Source of the DNA: Camillea tinctor
Taxonomy: Eukaryota; Ascomycota; Sordariomycetes; Xylariales; Xylariaceae
Reading direction: 5' to 3'
Length of the DNA stretch: 64,000 bases
Assembly (NCBI GenBank): GCA_022578605.1
Contig: MU394053.1
Coordinates: 435,960 to 499,959, forward strand
The first letter of the stretch is position 1. Each line of letters starts with the position of its first letter. Of the stretch, positions 32,279-43,444 are shown piece by piece. The position numbers and the translations under genes are program-made. The notes beneath the pieces were generated by a model. That model saw nothing but the letters and a program-made list of their open reading frames with translations, was not told the origin of the DNA and made no database searches.

Positions 32279-33776
32279 CACAAGCCTTGTTCTCTATTTA
32301 TCGGAAAGGAGAAGGAGGAGAGCGTATCGGATGCAACAAAGAACGAGAGAAACTTACCCAGAAGTTGTAGTTGCTGCTGATGACCTTGTGGCCCTTGGCG
32401 GTGAGGTCGTTGATGGCGGCGTCCCCGAGCCAGGACTGCACCACCACGTCGTCGCCGAGCGTCACGTTGTAGTTAGCGGGGATCTCCTCCCAGACCATGG
32501 GGACGAGGCCGGCGGCGCGCACGCGCGCGTGCTGCTTGTCGACGAACTTCTGGATCAGCGGGCCGAGCACGGCGGGGTCGCTCGAGTTGACCGAGGGGTC
32601 GAGCGCGTACGCGTTGAGGTTGACCTCGTCGCCGCCGGTGTGGAAGTAGGCCGAATAGGGCGACACGCGCGGCAAGAAGTCGTTCATCAGCTTGTCCAGG
32701 AAGGGGTCGACGGCCGGGTCGTTGAGCCGCAGCTGCCCGCAGGGCGGCTCCGCGCAGTACTTGGCCCACGGCTCGGCCTGCCACGCGGACACGACCTCGG
32801 GGTGCGAGAGCGCCGCGCTGCCGAAGTGGCCGGGGCTGTCGATCTCGAAGATCACCTCCACGCCCCGGTAGATGCCGTACGCCTGGATCGCCTGGACGTT
32901 CTCGGGAGTGTAGGTCATGCCCTTCGCGTAGGCGCCCTTCTCGTGGAGCTCTGGCATCGCGGGGATCTCCAGGGGCCACGATTGAGAGTCGGTGACGTGG
33001 ATATGGAACCGGTTCATCTTGTTCCAGGCCATGGCGTCGATGGTCCGGTAGATGCTCTCGAGGCTGAAAAAGTTCCTCGACGTGTCGAAAAGAATACCTC
33101 GGTGGTCATACTCGGGCTTGTCGCTGATCTCGACAGGGGCTAACTTCGTGTATACGTAAGGGGCCTGGGAATGCTTGAAGAAAAGTTGAGAGAATGATTC
33201 TAGAGCGCGTAGGACACCAGTGGAAGAGACAGCTTGGATCGTGGCTTTTCCGTCGGTGCCGAGCGTCAGGTTATAGGATTCATCGACCTGGCCAGCCAGA
33301 GGCTTGAACGTCTCGGTCGAGTCTGTCCCGGTCTGTGTAATCTCGAGTTGGCGTACGTAAGTTTGGCCTTCGGTGCTGGGTTCTGTCGATTCCAGTTGAT
33401 TCCGGCCGTATAGCTTCCACGGCACTAGGTTATCCTCGAGGATGTTCTTCATGGCACGTGCTACACCTCCAGTCACAATCTCCTCACTAGAGAAGGCGGG
33501 AGCACATGAGGGCTCATAATCCAAAGTCCAGGACAGCTGTAGTAAGAACCAGTTCTCATTAGTTTTTCTCGCACAACGACGGGGATAGAGTTCAGTAGAA
33601 GACCAGCGTACATTCCCTCCATTGTAAGTGACACCTAGCGTCTTGTCTATCAACAACGAACTATTACCGGTAGAAAGCTTCGAGGGGGCTGGCCAAACAG
33701 CTTGGACGGGAGTAGAAGCAAGAAAAAGAAAGGGGAGCACATTGGGCAGCACACTGCTGCGATCGATGAACTTCAT
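31759..33776 (-). CDS. Beta-N-acetylhexosaminidase (GH20), secreted
   Basis: Best model: exons 33776-33612, 33536-32358 and 32196-31759, 593 residues. Residues 1-26 are a signal peptide (hydrophobic VLPFLFLAST, then AVWPAP, the usual mature start). The first intron (33537-33611) is 75 nt and in frame without stops; removing it gives YNGGN-LSWTLDY, which fits the family better, but retention would keep the frame. The GH20 domain has a DHRGILFDTSRNFF strand, RFHIHVTDSQSWPLE, EIDSPGHFG and the catalytic Asp-Glu pair in HTGGDEVN. The exon 2-3 join gives NFWYMDCGRG, a conserved substrate-pocket block. The enzyme removes terminal GlcNAc from chitin oligomers and glycans, in cell-wall turnover and nutrition. 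Intron 2 (32197-32357) contains a long CA/TG microsatellite. Confidence 0.93.
32220..32281. repeat. (CA)n microsatellite inside an intron
   Basis: About 30 CA units, with one CG interruption near 32272, within intron 2 of the hexosaminidase gene. Likely length-polymorphic. Confidence 0.95.
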
Positions 33777-36700
33777 GATGAGTTTGCTCTCGGTGAAGCT
33801 AAGACATTAAAAATAAAAGAAAGGGAAATTTTAACGAGAAAACGAAAAGTTCAACTAGTGAGAAGAGATGGAGCGGTCTTTATTATGGTCTTGAGCAATA
33901 AAAAATGAGCGTTACAACGTCCAACGGCTCTTCCCAAAATGTGTCTTAATGACCGACTTTTAAGAGGGAAAGGAGAAGTTGGTTGGAAGTTGGTGCGTCG
34001 CAACAACACAACAGGCTCTGAAGCAACAAAGAGAAGAAAAAGGAAACCCTCCTTTTTCGCGTCAAGAGAGGCTCACTTGGGGCGCGCGTGAGGCAGCGAA
34101 TAAGTTGGCCGGACCTGATGACGGTGAGATGCGGCAGGTTTCTTTTTTGTTCTCGATCTCGCAGTAGTGCCGCAACGTTACTTATTAGGCTGCATGCGCT
34201 GAGAACGAGTGTGTGTGCGGTAGTTGGGCACAAGGTGGTGTGTGTGTGAGTGAGAGAGGAGTCTAAGAGGTTCAAGTGGCGTAGACGTGGGGTAAAGGGT
34301 GACTTTTAAACAGGAGAGAGTCGTCCTGGGTGATGGGGATAGCCCTATACGAGGTATGATATTTCCTGTGTCTGAGCTAAGGACCCAGAAGGATGGAGAG
34401 GAATTCTATATTGACGTCGGGCTGGTCGGGCTAATTTGCGATGATACTGGACACTGTATGTAGCTGACCGTTTGGTCTTGTCTCTGATCCCCCCCAGCTA
34501 GTGTATAAGTCGTAAGAAAGTCCAGGCGGCGGGAGCGGAACGCGAACAGCAGGAATATGTAAGGGGCGAAAAGCAAAGATGATTTTCGCGTGGCTCATTT
34601 AAGGTCAACCCTAGCAAGTTCAAGGGAGTTAAGAATAAGTAAGCTCCTTTTGGATGGCAAAGCGACAAGGAGACAGGGTTTGTTGTTTATTCTTGGGATC
34701 TGTTCTATGGAGTTGGCAGACATGGATATGGCAAGGATCGTCAGAGACATACATACTACATATACACTAATACATAATAAATACCTAGATGGCTGATGGT
34801 CCCAGTAGGGTAAGCTCTGGAAAAAGTGTCTATATATCGACATGATAGTTTGCTGTTTCTTTTACTTATATTGAGTGACGATGTTGCACTCTCTCACCCT
34901 TTTCACTATATTGACATTGTATTGATCTGGTTAAGAGTTGATTGATACAATGGTTGTGATATAGATATGGGGCGGTGTAGGTGGTACACTTATCGGAGAG
35001 AGAGAGAGAGAGAGGGCATACGGACAGGTGTAAGACAATAGAGAAGCAAAGACGAATGAATAAGAAGAACTTGTTGGGTTTGGGGTTCTCTTGGTTAGAA
35101 GAGGTCCAAGGGTAACGCCATCCCTCCATCCACTCTGCCACTCCACTTACATGTTCAGGTGGGAGCATCACTGCCGGCTGCCGAGAGAATCTAGAGACTT
35201 GATTGGTTGATGTTATTGAAGCTAGTTACCACATAGTTAAAAGTACGTCTGGTACCGAGACTCTGTTGTGCTAGCATAGAAGTTATGCGTACTTCGTAAC
35301 TATCCGTCAATCAATATCGATACCATCTAATAACCTAACCAACATCAATGTATACAATAATAGTATTGCTTACCAGACGACTTACACTAGTAAAAGTATG
35401 CGTAGGTAATTCACATAACCGACTTACATGACAAGATCCGTTCGACGAGTTTGGGAATACATTACGTTTGATTAAAGTGACAGTGCCTTGAGTCGATGGA
35501 ATATTCATATGCAGGATTGTTTCTTTTTTTAAGCCAACTAACTCCTATCATACATACTATGTGGTACCACTAGCCGGGTAGTAACACTGCTCCAACAAGA
35601 GCTGCCAATTATAGCCTCACTTGCATTGATTGATAACATTTATTTACACTAGATTATCGGTCCTTGATTAGATATTGTCTTCCTTACTATTACACTACTA
35701 TAGCATGCAGCGTTTAGTTGTAGGAGGAATATGCACATAAAATAACCATCTTGCCAAGCATTACAAGCTGCTCCCTCTCCAATCATCAATCCTTTTATTA
35801 TTTCTTGGTCCTTTCAGCAAGGCTAAGCTGCAAGCTGAAGTAGATCATAATTGTTGGAAGAACAACTCCCAAACCAAAAAGATTTCCTTTCTCCCCCAAA
35901 CTCGCCTACGGACAAACTAACAACCAAGGCGCAGCGGACTGGCATTAGGTAGGCTAATACAACACACGCCTGACACGCCAGCTTAGAGCCGATTGATAGA
36001 ACGGGACTGCCGGAGCTTTTGCTTGCGCTTTGAAGCTGGTGAGATGACACAACCCACAACCATCGCCTGACCCCAAGAGCCGACAAGACAAACTAGCCAA
36101 CGCCTTATAAGCTAGTACCGCACGATCTCGCTTTTCTTTTCTGCCTCTCTTCTTTCATTCATGCGCAAAGCATACCCCCCCTGACTTTATTCCCCCCCTA
36201 TCCTTTCGGTTCTAGACCAGACTTCGGCTCGACTAACGAGTCTGGAAAGTTGGGTTTACCACCTATATATGAAAGAAAAGAAAAAAGGAAAACAAGATAT
36301 AAGCTGGCGCAAGTTATTTTTGTTCTACCATTATCACGGAGAGCGCGGCTCATGTGATCAGACATTCTATCTATACGAGCGAGAATTACGTTCACCGGTG
36401 TGAGCGCGAGTGCGAGTGCGGGTGTGACTTTGATATTTTCCCCTTTCCCTTCCCTTCTTCCCACGTGGTATAGATAACGTACAGGATATATGTATGTGTG
36501 TGTGTGTGTGTGCTTCTGAAGAAGATCAAAGAAGTTACCGTAAATAGCATACATACAACTACAAATCCCGCATTCCTTCCTAAATCTGCAGTGCAACGTG
36601 GACCTGCATTGGGCAATATTCACTTCCTTTTCTTCTTCTTTCGGGTCCGGATGTCTGTCATATTGTTCTTTTATTCCTTTTTTCGCGTCGATGGATGCAA

Positions 36701-37007
36701 GGCTGTTCGTTGCCAACGCCCTTGTCCATCTGGCATCTGTGACCCCTGAACCCCTGGCTTCGGACTATACACTACTTGCACCATTGCCGGATTGGAAGCT
36801 ATGAATGTCTCCCCCCCTCCCCTTCCTCTCGTGACCAAATTAAGTGGCATCGCCATTTACTAGAAAATGCAAACGAAGAAGGAATATGAAATCGTCCCGA
36901 AGCTTTTCCCCTAATCGGTAGACCTGGGCTGCCCCTAGGCCGTTAGTAGGAAATTACCTTCCGTTAGCCTGGGCACACCCTCGGTGTTCCTACATATCTC
37001 CCTCTCC
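33777..37007. other. Intergenic, 3.2 kb, no supported gene
   Basis: Holds a (GA)n run at about 35000-35014 and a (TG)n run at about 36495-36512. The ~500 bp next to the hexosaminidase ATG is A-rich leader-like sequence. Open frames here (up to 172 codons on the minus strand near 36198-36716) run through simple repeats and show no family resemblance, so I do not call them. Confidence 0.5.
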
Positions 37008-38796
37008 TCACAGCTTCTGGCCAATGTTGACATGCACCGACTTGGTTGAGGTGTAGGCCGCTAGACCTGCCTCTCCCAGCTCGCGGCCAATACCGCTCTG
37101 CTTGACACCTCCGAAGGGCACGCGGTAATCGGAGTCGTTAGACGAGTTGATCCACACCATGCCCGACTCGATGTGCGCGGCGACCCGGTGCGCGAGCTCG
37201 ATGTTCTGGCTGAAGACGGCGGCGCCGAGCCCGTACGTCGTGTCGTTGGCCATGCGGATCGCGTCCTTCTCCGTCTTGAACGAGGCCACCACCACGAAGG
37301 GCCCGAACACCTCCTCGCGGTAGATCTTCATGTTGTCCTTGACGTTGGTGAATATGGTCGGCTCGATGAAGAAGCCCTTCCCGTTCAGCGGGCACGGCTT
37401 GCCGCCGCCCGAAAGCGTCGCGCCCTCCGACTTGCCCGATTCCACGAAGCTGAGGACCCGGTCGTACTGGGCTTTGGTGACCTGCGGCCCTTGGAAGGTG
37501 CCCTCGACGAATGGGTCGCCCACTTTGCTGGTGGTCTTGATCACCTCGCGAAGCCTCTCTACAAACTTGTCGTAGATGGACTCCTGGACTAGGATACGGC
37601 TAGTGGCTGTACATATCTGGCCCTGGTTGCTCATGATGCCAACGTGTGCCCATTTGGAAGCCTGCTCGAGGTCGGCGTCTTCAAAGACCAGCAGCGGTGA
37701 CTTGCCTCCGGTTTCGAGAGTGATGTTCTTCATGTTAACGCTGGCCGTCTTCATAATCTGTTTTCCAGTGACCGTCGATCCCGTGAAAGCAATCTTGTCG
37801 ATATCTAAGTGGCTAGCAAGCGCTTGGCCAGCATCTCTGCCATAGCCATTGGTGATGTTGACGACGCCAGGGGGGAAACCGGCCTTGGGAATGAGGGTTG
37901 CGAGGTACAAGATAGATAGCGGCGTCTGCTCAGCGGGCTTGAGAACAACTGTGTTTCCGCAAGCGAGAGCAGGTCCTAGCTTCCAGGCTGCCATGGCTAG
38001 AGGGTAATTCCACTGCACGACGTTTAGCTTTCGACTCGGAATATTGAAAAATTGGCAGTTGGGGGAAGTATGCTCACTGGGATGATTTGGGCGCAAACAC
38101 CAACGGGCTGTTTGAGGGTATAAACAAGCTTTAAGGGGGTGGTGGGGATGGTCTCGCCATGAATTTTGTCGGCCCAGCCAGCGTAGTACCGGATGCAGTT
38201 AAGGACTTCCTCGACATCACCCAGTGAGTCGCTGTAGGGCTTGCCGTTATCCCAGGTCTCAATGGTAGCTAGGACTTCCTGGTGCTGCTCAACAAGATCG
38301 GCGAACTTGAACATCAGCTTGCCGCGATCGGAACCTGAGATATCTCTCCAGGCTTCATCGTGCAAAGCAGCACGAGCAGCAGCTACCGCCTTGTCGATAT
38401 CTTCGGGACCGGCAGCCTGGACTTTGCAAATCTCCTGTTCATTACTGGAAGAAACGATCGATGAGTCAATTGAGCAAGGTTGAGGAGAGGCGGGGGAAAG
38501 GTAGGGGAAAGAAAGGAAAAGGAGGATCGGACTAACGTGGGGTTGATGCTGGTGATGGTGGCTCCGGCAGTGGCCTTTACAAATTCATTGCTGATGAATA
38601 AGCCGGTAGGAAGGGTGAAGGTCCTGCCATTGGGGGCAGTGAGATCAACTTTCAGATCAGCCATGATGGAGAAAAATCGAGTGGCAGCTATAGTCCGGTT
38701 CGCGGAGCGATGGCACAAGCTTAGAGAAAGGGGATGGTGATAGTGATGTGGTGATCTCAGTGCAGAGGAAGAAATCCTGGAGAAAGACTTGAACAT
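37008..38796 (-). CDS. Aldehyde dehydrogenase (NAD(P)+), possible dual targeting
   Basis: Exons 38796-38538/38537 (first), 38444-38078 and 38012-37008. From the internal ATG at 38664 the protein has 499 residues, the usual cytosolic ALDH length (AldA type). Positions numbered from that ATG: IIPWNYPLAMAAWKLGPAL spans the exon 2-3 join, Glu265 lies in TLETGGKSP and catalytic Cys299 in NQGQICTATSR. It oxidises acetaldehyde or similar aldehydes to acids. The frame continues upstream to an ATG at 38796, adding 44 residues (MFKSFSRISSSALRS...) rich in S, R and hydrophobics with no acidic residue, a mitochondrial presequence profile. A TATATAAG box lies only 22 bp upstream of that ATG, so many transcripts may start too late to include it. 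Introns are 92 and 65 nt. Confidence 0.92.
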
Positions 38797-38818
38797 GACT
38801 ACGAGAAGAAAACGAGTT

Positions 38819-38826
38819 CTTATATA
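38819..38826 (-). promoter_or_regulatory. TATA box of the aldehyde dehydrogenase gene
   Basis: TATATAAG on the minus strand, 22 bp upstream of the first in-frame ATG and about 155 bp upstream of the ATG giving the standard 499-residue enzyme. Its position bears on which start is used. Confidence 0.5.
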
Positions 38827-41032
38827 GCTGGTGATTATCAATGACAAGAAGGTCCGGTGTGAATTCCCCGCATTGTCTCGTTGGCATTGGCGTGCTATGT
38901 ACTTACTCACTACTTATTTACTACGTATGTATCTCCTCCCGGTCTACCAGATATTACGTCGACGGGGAAAGCTGCAGATAAGGTGGTGGTCTGGAGGTGG
39001 GGGGAGAAGGGGAAGGGGGAAGGGGGAAATGGATGGGAACTGGAGGGGACGGTCCTACGGAAAAAGGACTTACGGAGTAATCATACCTACCTGGTGATAG
39101 TAATCAAGCTATAGTGGGACTTGCAGGTTTTAAAGCATCTCTTAATGGTTAGAAAGTTGAGTATATGTATATGTATATCTTGAAGCTCTTAAGCAGTTTA
39201 CATGTGTAATGTTGTTTACACTTTTCTCGAAGAACCACTGCATATTGAAGCTTATAATATTAATGTAGTCTGAGTTTATAAGTGTTTTGATTGTTAATTG
39301 CAAAACGTGTAACATACCTAAAGTAGGAGACTGTAGATGGTAAATGTGTAGTTATTGGCTTGTAACATTTACACAACATGTCTACTTAGTAACCTAGTCT
39401 ACTTAGTAGTCTACTTAGTAGTATTTTGAACCCTTTTTTTTTTTGTTTAAGGTGGAGAAGACAAGAGCTTATCTACCTCTACACTACATTGATAACATGA
39501 ACGCTTGAGAAATAAAACGCCGAGTTGGTCTAAACCAAAGTGGTCATTGATATGGAATAAACCCATGCTTAAGGGTCTAAAAGTATTGACATAACCTAGG
39601 TATTTATCAAGTATTGTTGATATGGATGTAATCCATGGGGTTTTACTCCGTAAACTGCGCAAGTCATGCTATAATAGCACTGATTAGCGATACTATGTAT
39701 GTACTTACCTCAATGTGCCTTGTACTCCTCTTTGGCTGATAAACTCATCGACTACTAAGTATAGTTCCCGCCTCGGCCCTGTAGCACATGAAGTTTAGCT
39801 TGTTATAGTCTCTAACTAGCATGTACCATCTAGGCAGGTATAACCTTAATCACTCATCAGCCTCTCTCCCGTCGTCTGATTTACGTACTGATTATCTTAA
39901 CGCAGTACATATCAGATACTTGCTACTGCAACGCTTGATATCTAACCTCAAGTGAATATCTTGGGCAGGTACTAGGTAGGGAAAGTATCCATGTACCAAC
40001 CTCCTCGTTACGTCCACCTGTTGTATGTTGGGTTGCTGTGTTTTGATAATATAGGAAATATTCACGTGCGTGTTCGTATAAGTGGTTACCTCTTTAAAAC
40101 AATGGATCTTGTGACTAAGCGATAAAGAAAGAGTTGGCAATTATCGTCAGTTAAGGACAAAAGGAAAGCCAGCAGATAGACAAAGAAAAAAAAAGTGTAC
40201 AATAAAACAAGGGTTTATGGGAAATGCCTCGAAGACTTGGCAAAAAAATTGACCTTGTGAGGAGTTCTGTTTGGCTAATGATGAAAGAAAAAAGAAACAA
40301 AAAAAAACAAAATGGTGGTACGGAGTATGCAACACTTGAGTGGAGAGAAGTGGGGAAGAACAAAGGGGGGCGAATTTGTTCACAAGGCACATGGCAGTTT
40401 TAGTTTTCTCCATTTGTCCATCCTGTTAGCAGGCAGGCAGGTTATCGACTCTGTACTGGTACACAGTCCTATGTTGTTTTGTACTGTTCTAGGCTGCCTT
40501 ATCTTATCTAACGTACCTAGGTACCTACTGAATAGTGGCTGACAAATTCATGTGGTAGCCGTGTGGCTTTCATTTTTTTTATTCTGTGGCTGGAAAATAA
40601 AAAAAAACCTTACCTAACCTTACACCCCGTTGCTCACCGCGGCAAGGAGATTAACTTTGCCCAGATCCACGCCTCAGGTTCTTTTCTGGCTCTCTCTCAA
40701 AGCATCTTCACCTCCACAACGTCATCCTTTTTTTCTTCTACCACTTCTCTCCCATTCACCTATCCGACAGTTTAGGTGAATAGTCAGTCCTCTTGAAGTG
40801 AATAATACTATTCGCCTCTGCTGCGATTCATTCGCAGACAATTGATTTCCATTATTACCACCGTTTTGCCACGGTTCTAAAAACAAAGTCCTACGCCTAT
40901 AACGACAGCATTTCTTTCAACCTTCGCGCCTCGACACATCCTTGATTTCGCCTTTCATCAACCTTCCTCTCCCCCTACGCCAACTCCGGCCAAACCTGTC
41001 ATCCCCATATCCCTACGCGAAAACCTATCAAC
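38827..41032. other. Intergenic, 2.2 kb, divergent promoters
   Basis: Contains ACCTAGGT palindromes at 39594-39601 and 40515-40522, three TACGGAGTA-type 9-mers (39071, 39644 reverse, 40319) and CT-rich leader sequence from about 40650 up to the Nab2 ATG. No gene seen. Confidence 0.5.
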
Positions 41033-42631
41033 ATGGCTATCGAGGTTGCCATGAATACGCCGCTGGCGGATGCCCTTAATATGGCTATCCAGCCAAAGCT
41101 CGTTGAAGTTGGCTGGGCTACTGGAGGCGCTGACGACTCGGCCCTATCAGAATACATCATCCTAATGCTGGTCAACGGTAAGACCCAGGAGCAGATCGCT
41201 GCAGAGCTCTCCGGCGATCTTTTGAGTCTCGGACCTGATGACCCTGGCGCCCGTGACTTCGCGAAATGGCTCTTCGACCAGATTGATGCTATTAACAATC
41301 AACTAAATGGAGGCGCGCCCCAAGCCGAAGCCGCTGGTGGCGCTTCTCAGGATAATGCCGTTGCCATGGAGCAAGACATGGACATGAGCATGTCGACAGA
41401 TGGCCCCGAATTCAACGCGTAAGTTCAAGGGTCTTTCTTTTGTCTCAGTAGGTTGCGACTTCAACTAACATCTTGCAGACCTACAGGCCCTAAATCTATG
41501 AGAAACGGGAATATGCGAGGCGGTCGGGACAGGCGAATGTTCGGTCACATGACGAAAGCGATGGATCGCACTCACGATTCCGTATTGCATCGTGTCCGAG
41601 GAAACGGGAGTGAGCGGATCAACGCCCACAACCGGGCACCACCTACTGGCCCGAGGGGCGGTGGACGCCCGAACAACCGCATGATGAACAACCGGACTGC
41701 CGGGCTCAGCGCCGGTCTAAATCAAATGGCTGCGAACGGCATGCCTGGGATGCCGGGTGCTCCTGGCATGAACGGCATGAACGATATGAACTGGATGATG
41801 CAGGGTGGCGCCCAACAAGAACAAATCTTCAACCTACTTCAGCAGCAGAACCACATGATGGCTCAGTTGCAGCAACAGTTGGCGCAGCAGAACCAAGGAC
41901 ACGGCGGCCGGCCCCACGGGAAGTCGCTCTTTGACCGTGTGCAGAACCCGCGGGGTGGTAACAGACGGGGCGGTGGCCACCACGGCAATGGACACAGGCC
42001 ACAGCAGACTGATGCTAGTAACGGAAGTGAATCAGGTGCCCAAGGCGAAGATGTCGAAATGTCGCAGGCAAGGCGCGAGCCACTGAACCCCGAGACGACA
42101 GTTTGCAAGTACAACCTAGCCTGTACCAACAAAGACTGCAAATTCGCCCACCAGTCTCCAGCAGCACCGCCACACACAAACGTCGATGTCAGCGATGTAT
42201 GTACGTTTGGCGTGGCCTGCAAGAACCGCAAGTGCGTGGGACGTCATCCTTCACCGGCCACGAAGCGCGCGCACCAGCTCGAACAGGAATGCAAATTCTA
42301 TCCTAACTGTACCAACCCGAACTGCCCATTCAAACATCCCGAGATGCCGGTATGCCGCAACGGAGGCGACTGCGCCGTGGAGGGTTGCAAGTTTACGCAT
42401 CTGCAGACTATGTGCAAGTACAAACCTTGCACGAACCGGTTCTGCCCGTACAAACACGACGAGGGCCAACGCGGGACATTCCAGGACAAGGTGTGGACCG
42501 CAGATGGGTCGAACAGCCATGTCAGTGAAAGGAAGTTTGTGGATCAGGGCACAGCTGAAGAGGTTGTGATACCTGGTTCAGAGCATGGCACAGCACAAGA
42601 GACTTCGGCTATGGACGAAGGTATCGCTTGA
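41033..42631 (+). CDS. nab2: Nuclear poly(A)-binding protein Nab2
   Basis: Exons 41033-41418 and 41479-42631 give 512 residues. The N-terminal helical PWI-like domain (about 5-95, with ALSEYIILMLVNGKTQEQIAAEL) matches the Mlp1-binding module of Nab2. A central Q-rich/coiled segment (QQEQIFNLLQQQNHMMAQLQQQ) and an arginine/glycine region (PRGGNRRGGGHHGNG) follow. Five CCCH zinc fingers lie at about 338-455, each of CX4-6CX4-5CX3H spacing, beginning CKYNLACTNKDCKFAH. Nab2 binds poly(A) tails in the nucleus, limits their length and escorts mRNA to the pore. Start at MAIEVAMNTPLADAL fits orthologues. The 60-nt intron interrupts the linker after the PWI-like domain. Confidence 0.93.
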
Positions 42632-43444
42632 AAATGAAATGACATACGAAGGTGGTGGGAAAATTGATTTCAAGGGGGAAGAAATTCCGGGGGAAAAAAG
42701 GGAAGATAGAAAGGACATGAAGGAAATTCGATGGAAGTATTGCTACATAGCGGAGGCTAGGACATGGGCGAGGAAAGGCCACGGGCGTTGTTGTTGCTGT
42801 TGCTACTGCTGCTGTTGTCATTGTTGCATTGTATACTACGAAAGGAGGAGGGAGTGAAGGAAAGAAACAAGTCTGGTCAGCGCACAGAACCTGTGATAAT
42901 GGGTTTTTTTTTAATCATCTCCCTCCTACCCCCTTTATTTTCCTAGCGGCGTCTAGGAGACGAACACATTCTAGATATCATTTAGGAGTTCCACGGTCAT
43001 AAGGAAAAAGTTTTGGGACCAGAGCATTTACAAAATATACCCGTTGCATTTTTTTTCGTGATCTGCCAAACAACAAATCAAGTCTTTATATATATATCTT
43101 GTCTTTGGATTTTGAATCAGCTGGTGATACGTGATACGTGATATGTGTATGATTGGAGTCTTGGGGGAGGAGGGGGAGGAGAGGGAAGAGAAGGTAGTAG
43201 GTTATTATATGGGTAAGTACCTACCTAGTATGTAAGTGGAGCTCCTAAAAAAGGATTGACTTAGGTAATCGTTTATGCCCCCCCTCCATACCTAGGTATG
43301 TAGCTAAGTACTCTGTACCCATTGCGCCACTAATACTCTGTAAAGCCAAGACTCAAGACTCTATAACTTGCTCTTCTCACATTCTCAACACCATGTTTTA
43401 GAACAAGCCTCGGATAGGCTACAGACGCCAATTGCGTTTCCGTA
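42632..43444. other. Intergenic, 0.8 kb
   Basis: A GTTGCTGCT-type trinucleotide run lies at about 42785-42830 in the Nab2 3' flank, and a TACCTAGGTA palindrome at 43289-43298. No gene seen. Confidence 0.5.

Noticed and set aside
36198..36716. 172-codon minus-strand frame upstream of the ALDH gene
   Set aside because: Runs through a (TG)n repeat, low-complexity composition, no family similarity.
19648..38796. A second biosynthetic or catabolic cluster (cyclase, BVMO, P450, hexosaminidase, ALDH)
   Set aside because: Spacers of 1.4-3.2 kb, mixed strands, no core synthase, regulator or transporter; the hexosaminidase and ALDH look like ordinary metabolism.
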